Shown piece by piece: positions 39,401 to 53,042 of a DNA stretch of 64,000 bases. Under the pieces are notes generated by a model. It did not search any database. It was given only the letters and a program-made list of their open reading frames with translations, and was not told the DNA's origin. This DNA comes from Setaria digitata. Taxonomy: Eukaryota; Nematoda; Chromadorea; Rhabditida; Setariidae. The number at the start of each line of letters is the position of its first letter. The stretch's first letter is position 1. The DNA is taken from assembly GCA_003640385.1 (NCBI GenBank), contig RCAB01000117.1, positions 86,771 to 150,770 on the forward strand, read 5' to 3'. Position numbers and translations under genes: made by a program.

Positions 39401-42400
39401 GGAATTAGCATTCATCGAAAGTAATTTAAAAAATGATAATATAAACCGTACAAACTTGCAAAGCAAAATTTATGTTTTGATATTGATATGAAATATTTCA
39501 CAACGCGATTGTCATCCCGAGATATTGTATGTTTGGTATTGAAAGATTCAAGAATCAATGATCAGATGAATAAGACTAAGTGTACATCGTGATTAAGCGG
39601 TTATTTTCAGAATCAGAATTTCCAAATCATTGACAAATGAAGTTCCTTCTTAGAAGTTAAGAATGTACTCACCTGGCAGACTGTTTTGATGCTTGATTGT
39701 TATGAGGGATTCTGATCTCAAGGAGCGAAAATGAACTTTGCTGATAAATCAACATTATTTTCATGGCGAATTTTGCATTAGTATAATGAATCATTAATGA
39801 AATTACAAATTAGACGAAATCAAAGTCACTCAAAAAACTGTCTGTCTCATGGAACGACCAAGAAAGAAGGGAATTTATGTGTACCTTTTACAATCTTCTC
39901 TGAACTTAAAGCACCTCATATTGGCAATTTTATCTAAGCTTTGTCTGCCTCTATCATTAAGGCACAATAAATGTAACGTCCAAGACCAATTCACTCAGCC
40001 ATTTTTTTTGGTTTCACTCCAGTTCCAGTCTAATCACCTATTGCTTCTGCCATGTCTCTACCAGCAACTCTGTGATTCAACCCACATTGGACTAGATTGT
40101 TGTAGTTTCTAGTGCTTAATATTTTGACTGTATAATTAGTGCAGTGTTTTTTAATTTTATAGAAAGCTCATAAATCCACTCCTCACATCGCCAATTAACG
40201 GTAGGAACAGAAGATAAAGTTGCAATACTAAGTGAAAAGTGAAAAGGCCTCCGTCTCGATCCTAGCACTTAAAACATTTCCTTCGATACTAAAACATAAC
40301 AGCAGCCATATTCTCTCGGTGTATTTGACTGGAAATGATGGTTATGACGGATGTTACACTCCTACTGTTGCGGAATAAATAATCAGTCTTGTTACCGGAA
40401 TTGTTTTCACAACTATTAGTGGATTAGAAGCGGACAAAAGAGTGGAGAAAGACAGTAACAGCCATGAAATCGAATTGTTCCACTGATTTGAACTGCTTTT
40501 TCCCGGTATCGAAAGAAATATTTCAACTGGTATGATTGGCAAATTAGGTGAATTGTACTGCCATTACCCACTGCTCTAATTCAAGACAGAAAAATGTTTA
40601 TATCTGGTTCTGCACTCCAATTTAGCACTGAAATGTGCTTTATTTAAGAAACACTGTTCATCTCGCCCGAAACCCGTTTCTTCACTTCTACCAGAAAATA
40701 TCTTTCAGAGTCTGCGCTGTTGTTTCGCCACAAATTGTAATTGAATTATTCATTTGTTCTGAAATGCTGAGAACAGATTTCAAAAATACAAGTTGTTGGA
40801 AATTATTGTTTCACTATTTATTCCTCCTTATTTTATAATAATATTCATCAGTAGGGGCGCAAAAGTTCATCTCCTATTTTTAAGAATTAACGAAACAGAT
40901 CAGTTATAATGAGGAGAAGGGTATCATCGCACGAGTGCCAATAGCAGTACCTTCATCAACGGCAGCCCAGATTAGCACGAGAACGTTCTCAGATAAAAAG
41001 AAAACAATGTGGTAGATAAGTGTAAAGCTTCTAAAAAGAACATGAATTGAGAAATTGCATTGCATGATCACTGCGTTTCCTAAATAGATTCTCATTCAGC
41101 TCTGAATACCCCTGAAACGGGTAGGAACCTGGAAGGACAAACAGGTCAAGCCTTAGCAGGAACTTTTCGGGAACTGGAGATTGTGCTCTGCTGAAGAGGA
41201 CGACTGGAACGCCGCTTACAAAGGACCGGTGGTTCTCTCAGGATGACCGGCTCTTTGTTCGCAATCCATCCATTGACCTCGTTTTCCCAGTCGGGAAAGT
41301 AGAACTGCTTCCTTCCTTTCCTCCTATAAATTCTTGTCGCACTTCATGATAGCAGCAGCTTATACATCGCTTTCCTGCCCGCTATTGTTTTAGCCACCAA
41401 GTGTTAGGCTAGATGATGTTACAGTCTTGTCTTCACTATCACGAATCTCACTTCTCTTTTGGCTCTTTTATGTGTTCCATTACTACAACAGTAAGCTCTT
41501 ATTAGCTCAGCATTTCCTCAACGTTACATATTTGAATCCCCGCCTAGGATTGGCTTGACGCCAAGACAGATGGACGATCTAGACGCTATCCTGTTGTAAT
41601 GCCTGTAGGGAACCCCTCTAAGCTGTAAGTCGCAGTGGGTTTCTTGACCTTTGTTTTTTTTTTCTCGAGATTTCCTGAGCCAAATTATGGAGAAAAACTT
41701 GGAAGTGGATGTTAAATGGAAAGGACAGGATTACTCGCTTCACCTCTGGTTAGAGGGTAATCATACATGAATTAAAAATTTAGAAGTCGCGTGCTGTAAG
41801 AGGTTAGAAATTTTAAAGCTGGATCAGTTTATATTCTTCTCCTCACTTGTTCCTTCTCACTTTCGAAGTTCTGGACCTGGAAGAGGAAGAAAACAAAAGG
41901 GAGGTAGAACTAATTGGGAAATTCTTTCCACCATCCTGAATAAACTTTCAGCTCCATTCCTTTTCAGTCTGTATGAAGTTCAGTTGAATCGATGAGTGGC
42001 TTGATGGTTGTGAAGTCAGAAGTTCGATCATTTCTCTCAGTTAACTCTTCCTCTACTGTTATCCGTAATTACTGTTCAATTCGTCTTTCTATAAATGAAA
42101 TTTTTTTTTCAGGTCCTGGAAACAAAACTTTGGAAGCTGCTATAATTTGAAAGAAAAAAATCTGGGAGTAAAATTCCAGAATAGGATATGATCAGAGATG
42201 ATAATTGCCCTCGCAAATTAACTTCGTTTAAAAATTATCAAAGTATAGTATGAAACTTCAGATATATAAGTGGAAAAAATATTATTGTGATATATTTTAG
42301 GTGGCTCTTTTGGGAACATTCCAGTACATTTAACTAATTGAAAAACCGAATAATCTGAATGGTGACTTTCGTGCTTAACAGAACTTTAGTTATGCGAATG

Positions 42401-44691
42401 AAATCTGCGTGAGATTCAAATTTTATTATTTCCAAATTTTACTAGCTGTTCGGAAAATTCTGTCCCACTTTTGTCATTCCAGAGTTTTATATGTTCGAAT
42501 TAAATAATTTAGACTTTGAACAAAAGTTGTTTAGAGACGGAAAATATGCCATTTCAGTAATAGGAATTTTAGAAATGACAAAATGCTACTGAAATGTGCT
42601 TAAAAATGCCATTTCAAAATATTAGTATTGTGTAAGAATTTCATGTAATATGTTAAAGTTCAGTTATGTAGACCGAATTCATTTCTGGTAGAATCGAAAC
42701 ATTAAATAGAAGATGAACAGTTTTTATGTTTTTGGAATGTTGTTTGTGTTTCCGGAATCACAGCCTGATTTTGTTGAGATCTGGAACAGGATTCTGAAGA
42801 ACTGGTTTTGGTTCGCAAATTGCATGAAGTATGGGAGTTGATATTGAAATGGGATATGAATGATTACGAATTGGATGGATATTTCGTGAATGCGTTTAAA
42901 ATGTTTGCGGTATATTTCGGCATGCTTTCATGTTGTACGTTTTATATGTTCGAGAAGTGAAATAACCCTCAAACGAGAAGAAATGAGTTTGTTTCTGAAA
43001 TTTAACAATGATATTTTCGGAAAACCAAAATTCCTCGAGAGCAATCACTTTCTATTGTTTCATGTGCGTATTGCAGGAGGATCAGAAAAAATTTAAATTT
43101 TCCACATCTACACTGATGTCAGTTTTTTGTTAACATAAGCGCCGGCAGAATGCGTAACAGCAATTCGGATATTCAGAATTTTAATTTTAATAATAGGGTT
43201 CTTTCTACAAATTTAGCTACTTTATCGGTTTTCAGCTTCTCCAGTTTTTATATTCTGCTGATTTCAGTCTTCTATTTAGTCTAATTTCCTTCATTCATTT
43301 TCTCCAATATTTTCCTCTTTTGTTTTCTTTTATTTAATGTCATTAATTTTCCTTTAATATAATAATATCCTAATATCCAGCCTTCAGTGAGGACATCGAA
43401 ACACATCTCTTTATTAAATTCATCACTCTTTTTGTATTCTTCAGTGCTTCCATCTGAATATTCGTCCTAGTTTTTATTTCTCTGCATGTTTCGTTGACAG
43501 AGTTAATCTTCCGACCTTTTTCATTTCTGACACAATGATTTACCGAGTCGCAATAGAGAAAAAAAAAATTGCAAAATTTAATGCAAACATGCAAGAATAT
43601 TGTTTTAAAGGTAAATGATGTTTTTCTGAAGACGATGTTTTGAATTAACCGGCTATTGTTTGCTACAACCGTAAAGTGCAATAGACAGATCTGAAGAACG
43701 AATAAAAAGTTCGAAAAATATTCTTCCAATTTTTTACTTACATTGATACGCTTTTAACGAAATGATTTTTGTACAGTAGCTTGCATTTTCAAATAATCTA
43801 TCAAGAGTGTTTGTGGTAGTATGCAAGTATGCTTCCCAAGGACCGTTTCTATATCAGGTGAAGTTCCAATTTGGTGGGTCTATGAACAATCAGTTTCCTT
43901 AATTGCAGTGTTTTGTATATGAAACTTTTTAACGGCCAAGTTCTACAGTGCTCCTCATTTTAATATAACGATTGGGCTGAAAACTGTGGTTTTCAGACTT
44001 TTAACAACGGTCTTAGTAAACTTATGATTTGCTCCTATTTACGGTTCATCTAGTTTGGAGGAAATTGGAGTTATTAGTTTAATTGATTTTATTAGAAATA
44101 CATTTTTAAAATCTTCCGTTTTTGATTATTGTCCTGTGATTTCAAACCTGTCATCGAGGATCTTGGTGAGTTCTTCAGTTAGGAAATTTGTTCTTGATGA
44201 AGTCCTTATTACATGAGTCGCATAGCAGTCTGCTTCAGATTCGTCTGTAATACAGATAGCCCTCTTCCCTCTCTTGACTCACTCTCGTTTCAAAATTTAT
44301 TTCAGAACTCTGAAAATAATTAGCTGAGCAGTGCGGTTATCATTCATGTATGATTAGGCGGACAAGTTGCGCAACGAACTCATAAGTAGTTGTTGTAGTT
44401 TAAGTAAGTAAGTAGTTGCCTTATATAGCGAGCATTTCCGTTTTATTTGTTTAATTTATCAATTTGCTTTGGAGGTCTTTTCAATCTTTACTTTGCAGTA
44501 GCCTTGTTTGTAAAAAAAATTCAGACATCAGTTGTAAGTTCAAATTAATAGAGCTAGCCTTTTCCTATCGTTATATTCAGAATGTCGATTTCACTTTCAG
44601 GTGAAGCTTTGGAAATTGTTAGTGGTTTGCTAATCTACATCAAACATTTTCAAGTACATAGAACATTTCATCAATCCTTCTACAACTACAG
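36490..44691. other. Long gene-poor region downstream of PPIP5K
   Basis: After the PPIP5K stop (an AATAAA at 37396-37401 is a possible poly(A) signal) about 8 kb hold no gene I can support. Open frames are short, mostly without ATG or good splice sites. A block at about 41.1-41.65 kb is richer in GC than its surroundings and is listed as a finding. Confidence 0.5.
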
Positions 44692-44727
44692 TTACCCAAG
44701 TTTGAGTGTTTCACTTGGGGAGTTATT

Positions 44728-45647
44728 ATGGCTCAATTCAAGTTTACCTCGAAGGAAGTTCTCATTATCATGGTGTGCCGAGATGTGTAAGTGACCCTTA
44801 TCCATAAAGATATGGCGTAATTCGCACCTGCCAATAAACAGATGTCATTTCTCTTTCGAGCTAAATTAATATTCATTATGCAAATGACCGACATGGTCTG
44901 CCTGCAAACATATCAGCTTTAATAGCAACTTAATATTGACTTTCGGATTTTCTTTCCTCTTTCAAACTTTGCATGGCCATTTATTTATATGCATTATTGT
45001 TCTTGTTACTGTTACTGCTACTAATTATCACTATTATTTAGTATTAATTATTGATTGATGCCGTTGTTGCCACTGAAAAGTAAGTATGTCTATTAGGCTA
45101 TCCACTTCTTTCAACGATTTCTCCCTGATTCTCCCCGCATTGCACACACTCAGTGTTACATCTCGTCTGAATTGGAAAGTGTCCATGAAATTGGCAGCAC
45201 CGAAGCGAGGTCTGCTGGATGTCTCAATCGTTCAGGAAGAAGTCACTGAGTTTAAGGAATGCTATGACATTATTTAATGCTGAATTAGCATTTCGTCTGT
45301 GAAATGATTCACCCGCTTGCTGAATAGTAATCTCTCATCTAACTTTTTCTTATCTGCTTCTGTTCAGAGCTATTGCTGATTTCAAAACTGCTTCTGCACT
45401 TCAAGCCATCTTGAGTGAGCAGCAGAGGAATTTACTGGAATTCAGTGGATGTGGCATATTCGTCAGGACGGTTCCTACTTCCAAACGAAGTGAACAAGCT
45501 ACTGCCCTCGCCACTTATCAGATCTCTTGGAAGAAATGCGGAGATAAGAAATTGGATCGATTATATGCCTGCATAAATTATAGCCATTTGCAGCCAGCAT
45601 GCAGAAGTGTTCTGGATCGATTCAGCTCTTCTGCTGGATATTTCTAG
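44728..45647 (+). CDS. Possible two-exon gene of unknown function
   Basis: Exon 1, 44728-44786, begins with ATG (MAQFKFTSKEVLIIMVCRD) and ends at a perfect GTAAGT donor. Exon 2, 45368-45647, begins after TTCTGTTCAG and runs 93 codons to a stop. The phases match (two bases plus one), giving 112 residues with five cysteines. The product has no signal peptide and I do not recognise it. The support is only the ATG, the phase-matched consensus splice sites and the unusually long open second exon for an AT-rich region. Just upstream (44692-44706) lies a 15-base exact match to the 3' part of the nematode SL1 leader. An extra exon in 45.1-45.3 kb is possible but I found no phase-compatible donor. It may not be a real gene. 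Confidence 0.3.
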
Positions 45648-48600
45648 GCCATCTTCAGCTGCGTCGAGAAAGTAAGTGCATTATGGCACGAGACCCTGAA
45701 CTCCTCTCCCTCCCTGTACTTACCGACAATCAAGTGTTATCAGCATGTTTCTGTATTATAAGCAGCAAGTAGGAAATCACCCCCTGCTTATCACCTCATT
45801 TAATCAAATTAGGTATTTCCTTATTCATTCGGTGACTCGGTCAGAATCATGTAGAAAACAAAAATGAATTCGCAGTTAACATCTGTTAAAAAAAATCTCT
45901 TCTGAAATTGAAAATAACTGGTTCAGTTTTATATGCTTTCATTCATCCCTTTTGTTGAATAAATGTCCAACTATTGTTTTTACCAAATTTGAAAGTTAAT
46001 AACTCTCTTTAATCCTACCCAATGACTTTGTTTTAGTCACAACCAACCACTTAGTAACTATCTTTTAATAGCCTCCGCATGGCTAGTTATTTCAAAATAA
46101 GATATAACTGGTTAAACTCAGTGAATAAAGATGATAACAATTTGAAGAGTGAAAAAAAAGTTGCACAAAATGTAATAGAAGACAAGCCTGTAGTGACTGA
46201 CAACTTCGTGTTTGGCAACCCATACTTCAGTCTAACCAATTAGACTTTCGGTTTGATTAGTTTCAAAGTAATTTTGGACGAGAACTCTAGTAATTTGAAG
46301 CTATCCCTCAACATTTACAATGATTTCATTCTAATCCATATTCGAAATTGATAATAGAACTAACATGCTGTTGTTTATTAAACGATTTTTGTCAAATTTT
46401 TAAAAATATATTAAATTTATACTTTGCTTAGGTTATCATCAATTTTCCCTTTCAGCACTGATCCTACTTTTAATTTTAGTAATTTCACTTCAGACCGATG
46501 AAGTTGCACGTCTATTAATCTATTAAGTTGAAATGTCATCTGCTGCTAATTTTTGTCTCAAATTGATGAATGAATTTCTTTTTGTTGCCAGTGATTCAAA
46601 GAGTTGATTTGGTCAATTCTACCGCATTATTGAAGACTTTCAGTATAATTTGTCTGTTAGTCGTGGCAGTAATTTGCCTCCTAGTAGTAATTACAACCGT
46701 TTAAAAGAAATCGCGCTTTCATTCCGCTGTAACGAAATAAGTCGTTGCCTTAGGACCAATAATTTCGAGTAAGTCCATAGATTCCATAGTCAAATTTGTG
46801 GCCTAAGCTTCTTGCTCAGCAGCGTCTTTTCTTTCTGCATCTTATCTAGTTGTCTGATTTTTAACGAATTCATCAGAAATCCTTAAGCGATGCATAATTT
46901 AAGATGCAGTAACAAGTATGGAACATCTGACACAACATTTATTGAATTTAAGTTGCCAACTCAATTGGGACAAAAGTAGATGATTACATCGGCTGTGTTG
47001 CTGTCAAATCCCAGACATTACGTATTGCATTAAAGTGGTCATTAATTCATGCTCAGATATTTTGATAATTTTCTCCTATTCTCTTGTTTAAGTTGTCGAA
47101 AATCTTGGTAGCTTTTTTTTTCGATGGAATTTTCTTCGAGTATGTATTCGAATCTCATTGAATTTTTCCCCATATTCATTTTATGTGTATAATTTTGTCT
47201 TCAAAGTCAAGCATGTAAACAAGAATGACACCGGAGACAGACAAATATCCATTCTAATGTTTACTTTTGTCCATAGTAGGGGGTCACCACTCCAATATTA
47301 TCATCAGCGTTAATTATTATTATCATTAATTATGATTACGGAGTAATATTTAAAGATATTGAATTTATTGATTTGATGTACTTAATGTAAATAGGGACGA
47401 AAAATAGATTGAGCAGTTTTGGACAAATCTGCTTTTTCTGTTCTTAGCAAATTTCTAATGAAAATTTTACGTTTCCAAATCCAAAAGATGAAATTATATT
47501 TAATGATTCTTTTTTCAAAAATATTTAAAAATTTAAACACAATTTAGCTGCGATGATTGATTGGTGCGGTGAATAATCAATTTCCGGCAAAATGCAAAAA
47601 AAAAAGTGGACCGTCCCCGAGTTTTTTTACTTGTGGGTAAATGACAAACAGGTGCAAATAGTTCCATTATTCTTTCCTGAAAAGCAACAAATTTACTTGT
47701 TTTAAACGGGATGAATTGTATTCTTATATCGTTGGGTCATTTATTTCTGGCTATTAACTTTTTTGCACTCCTGTTTTATAATTTATTAATTATTTGAGCG
47801 AAAATGAAGTGAGAGGCGAGAATAACGTGGAGAGAAAAGTGACAGTAGGATTTCAGTTATTTCTGTTCGTTCGCATGCCAGGTGAAAATTATTCGAAAAA
47901 AAAAAAGAAATAATAACTTTTAAATGGGCGGAAAGAGACAGAAACGAAGGTCATTTGGAAGCATTGTATCTTTACACTTTAATTCTCTGCAAAACATACC
48001 TGCATGACTTCAATTCATTTCACTTACCGTTCTGATCTAGTTTGTTAAGCTCTTTCTTCAGTTTGTTTATTTAACATTTATTCCAAATTTTAATTAAGAC
48101 TATTAAAGTGAGCAGATCACAGCAATTCATGTTCATTAATTCTCCTTGTTTATTTTACATAACAACACTTTGCCTTATTTTTAAAAATTACTTCATTGAT
48201 GAGCAGAGAACCTTAAATGTTTGATAACACATGTAAGCTTTGATGAGCGGAAAATATCAGTGATATGAATTATATAGTATCAGTTGCGTTAAATAGGCCT
48301 TATCTGACAAAATCGGTAACTTACTGAATAACTATGTCTCATTAGCAATGCATGGAAAATAAGTATCCAAAATACTACACTTAAAATAAAAATTTATTTT
48401 CCTTAAGCTTATTTAAAAGCTTTTAAAATCATTATGTATTTCCTTTTTATGTATTCAATATTGCTTGTAATTTTTATTCATGGAATTTGGGGAAGAAGTA
48501 GTTTTAACAGTGAAGGCTTGAGGTTCATTTCTTTTCAGTTCATTGATTAATATAATTAATAAGTTTAAACCAAGGCCTCGTTGTGATGTCGTATCTTCCA

Positions 48601-51600
48601 CTCTCGTAATTTTGTTGTTTTCACTGATCATTTTATTATTTACAACTCTTTTCCTCTTGAAGGATTATCCCAAATGTCCTTTTTGAATCTGATATCTGTT
48701 AAAACCAGTCCAGATATTTAGTCCTTTTCTCGGATGTTTTTTCATTTCTGATTTAATCCTCTGCTTTTCTTTCTTATTTAAATTCTTTTTTCTCCCACAC
48801 GGCTACCACAATTCGACTGCGAACTATTTCAAGGACAGCATAAACAGTGGAAGGTGTTGATTGGTTTCAGATTAAATTGGGCTTTTGTTGTAGTCGACAC
48901 AATACCTTCAGTAAGGAACGGGAAAGGGAAAATCTCCTGTTCCATAATTAATTTTCTTCTTGTTTGTTGAAATTCAGTGGATCATTCCCTTCAGTATTTC
49001 CCTTTTAAATCTAATCTAATGCTTATGTATTGCAGTGTTTCTGAGCTATGAAAATTAGATCTGTCCGATCACAATAGATTGCTGGATCAATCTTTTTTTT
49101 ATTTTCATTAAAATTATCAAAGTATTCTTTAAAATTTAGAAATTCCTAATTGGCTTACTGTCTAGCTAAGCAATAATAAAAATGATTTTGTTGTTATTTT
49201 GATCCGAATTCACAAGAAATACTTCGATATCACTTGAAAGTAATTTGTTTATTTTTGTTTTTTCTCAGTCTGTTCTCGCTGGGCAAAGTCCAGTTTCTTC
49301 AAGGATTCTAGAAAAAAGAATAAAAAAGTAAAAGGGTAGGATGAAGAGAGGTTGATAAGTTTGCTCGCTAACAATTCATCCCACTAACACTCACCTTTCT
49401 GAATTCATTAACTAAGCACGATACTTACAACAAGGAGCTCCACTTTTCCTTGATTCCTTTTCACTCATTGTTTGCTCTGCAGTAATACCTGACATTTTAG
49501 TTAATTTTGTTATTTCGCTCAATAATTGTTTTTTCTTTGGTTATAAATTTCTAGCAAACGAAGGAGTACTCGAAAATTCATGTAACTGGTTTCATTAAAT
49601 GCACTGATAAGGGAGAGGATATCGAATTGAGCGTATCATTTTGGAGACTTTACACTGGATCAGAATAAGACACGAAACTGTTGACTGGAATAGTGAATAG
49701 AATGCAATATTGAAATTTTGGAAGGAAATTAAAGTCATTTGAAAGAGAAGTGCTATAACAAAGACGATACAAATTCATTGATTTTCGCAGTATGAAGAAA
49801 TAAATAGAAATTGTTGTTGAGGAAATTAGGCCATTAAGTAGTCGAGAAAAGAAATTGAACAATCAAGGCGTAGCACTATTGGCCTGTTCTAAGCGCATAA
49901 AAGACCTTCCGTTCAACTTGAAGCAGTGAAAGACTTAAAAAAAATTGGATCCAGATTTTTTATTGCGAATTTTTTGTCGTTTTGAAATCGTTGGATCATT
50001 GATATGAAAAGCGTGTTGATGAATTTCAGTCCGCGCCATATCTTACTTGTCTAGTTTGATACTCCGACATTTCTTTAAAATTCGGAATTTGATCAGTACA
50101 AATGCAGTTCCTTTGCTTTTACCCACACCAGAAAGACTTAACTACGGTTTATCCAGTCAATTAGAAATAGTAGCCAGTCATTTATATCAGATTTTCTGTC
50201 AAAGTTTCATTTTATTTCGGGCATATCTAATTATTAATCGAGAGTAGCACTACTGGTCTATTCTGAGCGCTTCTACGTACTCTGAAAAGCAAAAGGCAAT
50301 CTTTAGATCTTTCGTCTCAGTTTCTGCTTTCTTCACTGACCTTACCACTGTTTTTTGTCGCTATATATAGCAACTAATGAGCTCATGAAAATTCGAAATA
50401 GAATTAATGATTGTGGAGAAGAAGACAAGAGATCGTGTACGTTTTAATCTCCTTCTTCTGCTATCGCTATTTGAAAGTTTCGGTTTCAGTAAGATCTGAA
50501 AGACTACTTCCTGCGAATGTGTTCATTCGTCAAGCGTGCACCAAGGAGTACCCGAACAATGGGCTCATCTTAAGAGGATCCAGTTAGGAAAGAATTAGCC
50601 CGACGCTTTTTGCAACCGACAATGAAGATCTCAAACTGAACGACGGAAAAAGTAGAAATGTGATGTTTGCTGAGGAAGCAATCAATGAGCAGCATAAAAT
50701 TTCGTGCCCAGATGATCAATGAAAAGTACTGAGTTTAGATTGGAGATGAGATCTGGATGCACCATGAAAGGGTTCATTGTTCAAGAAAAAATCAGCGGAT
50801 ATGAGCTTAGAGTTGGAATTGCAATGGGCGCATGTGGCGAGTGCACAAATCTTTGCGTTAGCCTTTTCAACAGCAGGAGTGACCATCATCTGCTTAGTAC
50901 AAATGAAAAAGTGATGCGCCAGGCTACTAGTCGAGAGAAACAAATCCGTGGAGTTTTAAGGAAATCTTGGAGGGGAAAAGTAGACCGTACTAATTAAGCT
51001 GGATTTAAGTGACGTTGGAGCGTTCTAAGTATTCGGCACAACTGCGTGGAGAAAGTCAGTATTATGAAATGATAGAACATGAAGAATTCAAGAAATACTG
51101 TCTCTTCCGTTTGTTGAGCTATGAAATTTCCAAGGCAGTACCTTCGCGGGAAACACTAAACCTTTAATAAAGTCTGTAAAATATTGAGTTGTAGTCGTAG
51201 AGCAACAATTATATCAAGGATGAGACATAAAATTGCAAAAGTTATCGAAATATATTACGACATTTATAGTTGTTTTTATCGTTCTGCTCCAACCGTTCTA
51301 AATTACTTATGTCTGTGAATCTCATTTAATGGTGAAAAGGAAGACCTCAAAGAAGATTGAATTTAAAATGAAGGCTAGAAAGTGCAGAAAGTTAGCTTTG
51401 ATAAAAGTTGAAAAGTCCCTATATATACTTACAAAATTATTTGACTAGAGTGTAAAGCAGGCGTACGTTAAGATGACTTTATAACAAAATGGACCAAATT
51501 CACACCTTAGATAGGCTAGACACTAGGACAAGCTTCTGTTCGTATTAGTTTTATCGATATTCGATAGTTTCTAAATAAATCTTATTTTTAGACTTGCAGT

Positions 51601-51840
51601 AGAAAAATGCATTGATGATGAAGAATGTAGGGGTAGTGGAAGTAAGCCAAATACAAGGGTCCAATTGTATTTCTCTTTTCATCGAGTTCAGAAAACTTAA
51701 ATAGAGAGGGGAACAGTGATGGTCGCTATTTCACTTGGAAATAAAAGGCAAAGTAGCGAACAGGTGTGTTTTAGCTACAACTTATGCTAACTTAATGAAA
51801 GACGAGCTAGTCAAGAATTAAAAATTTGGAAGGGGTCTTT
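45648..51840. other. Gene-poor AT-rich region
   Basis: I find no supported gene. Scattered open frames under 100 codons, including an overlapping pair on both strands at about 50.72-51.0 kb, show no recognisable motifs or splice structure. Confidence 0.5.
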
Positions 51841-52583
51841 CTCTTTCTCTTTACTACCCTGCCCTCCAGGTCCAGTGAGTGCACTTCCAGGAGTACAGAT
51901 TTGGTGGATTATGTGCTGGATGTTACCGCAACGAAGCTCTGCTAGTTTTCACAGTGCACTGGAGTGTGAGATGGAGTCTGTGGTGAGGTGTTCTGGCACT
52001 GATAATTATCCTTATCATTTTTGGTGCCAAGTGGTCACTGCTTTTCTCCACAGTAATTTTATGTCTGCAAAGCTTCCTATGAAAGGCTGCTGTAGTTCGT
52101 GGTTCATTAACATGTGGATTACATTGGCAAATTTGACAGTACAATTTTCGGATGCGTTGAACGCGGTGTTCCCTCACGCGGTGATGACCGTTGCGAAACT
52201 CCCTTTTCGATCCCAAACCAGTCTCTTTTCCTGAACATCTGTAACACCTCCTTGGAAAACATGCTGGAAGCACTTGTTCTCGAAGTATCAGAGCAACTGC
52301 TTTGAAAAGAGGATAAGCGACAGTTGTATAGGTTCGAGAGGAGTCACAGTATGCTGTACCGTTCCGTTGTCAGTCTAGCTTCTCCTCCGTTCCAATTAAT
52401 TGATTCTGAGAAAAATATTTTAGCTGAGAATAAGCCTAAGCTATCAGAACTGAGGCAACGTAATAATTAGTCTTCCTCCGGTAAGTCACTGACCAGCTGC
52501 AAAGAGTAGGTGACAGTGTAACTGATGGGAGAGGGATTAGTTGCAATCTCAAGGATGGCTGGGCAAACGGCGATGGGAAGGAG

Positions 52584-53042
52584 TTATTTGGAATTGGAAA
52601 AAGCCTTGCATCGGGAAAACTCAGCTGAGAAGGGAGCAGGAGAGGAAGGAGTAAGGCGTATGCTGGTGAATGTCTGAAGGAGAATGGATTTGTTCCTTGC
52701 AGTGCACTCCGAAACTAAGCTTCTGCACCGCTCTTTCCATTTCTTGTAGCCTTCATCCTTGCACTGCCTCCGGTGGACTTTCCACTCAGCCACTCTTCCT
52801 TCCGAATCCTGCTGCTGCTCTGACGCACGTCTGAATCCCGCTTTCAGTTCTCGAAAACACTCTCCTGTAATAACCTTCTGATCTATTCCATGTCCATCTG
52901 TAGTGACAACTGCTTCTTCGTCTCGCTCGCTTGAGTCAGCATTCATTCCCTCCTGATTTCGCATTCGATTTGCTTTGTACCAAGATTCTCGTTTGTTTCT
53001 GGTAATTGTCGTTATTGATTCTGTATCTAGCTTACTTTTCAT
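52584..53042 (-). CDS. Unrecognised 152-codon open frame (possible exon or mobile-element remnant)
   Basis: This frame has a true ATG start and is the longest uninterrupted ATG-initiated frame in the window, in a patch with a base composition nearer balance than the flanks. The protein is hydrophilic and charged, e.g. SSERDEEAVVTTDGHGIDQK, GECFRELKAGFRRASEQQQD and KDEGYKKWKERCRSLVSE, with a possible coiled-coil-like middle. No signal peptide, membrane segment or known motif is visible. The 3' end turns low-complexity (Ser/Pro/Phe), so the real exon could end earlier at an internal GT. It could be a coding exon, a host gene fragment, or a remnant of a mobile element. It lies on the strand opposite the convertase and about 0.4 kb from its first proposed exon. 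Confidence 0.3.
   Translation of the reverse strand: MKSKLDTESITTITRNKRESWYKANRMRNQEGMNADSSERDEEAVVTTDGHGIDQKVITGECFRELKAGFRRASEQQQDSEGRVAEWKVHRRQCKDEGYKKWKERCRSLVSECTARNKSILLQTFTSIRLTPSSPAPFSAEFSRCKAFSNSK

Noticed and set aside
41503..41545. tRNA-like A box (TAGCTCAG) followed by a B-box-like TTTGAATCCCC
   Set aside because: The two boxes are only about 27 bases apart, too close for a tRNA, and no cloverleaf forms.
43370..43729. 119-codon minus-strand open frame with a hydrophobic start
   Set aside because: It begins with TTG rather than ATG, is AT-rich low-complexity in places and has no splice support.
44582..44794. 70-codon plus-strand open frame
   Set aside because: It overlaps the SL1-like sequence and the better-supported ATG/donor in another frame, and has no recognisable content.
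50716..50997. Pair of overlapping open frames on opposite strands
   Set aside because: Neither contains a recognisable motif or splice context; mirrored open frames like this are common by chance.
51875..52234. 119-codon plus-strand open frame with several Cys and Trp
   Set aside because: It has no proper ATG at its start, and a 116-codon frame is open on the opposite strand of the same GC-richer patch, so lack of stops is likely compositional.
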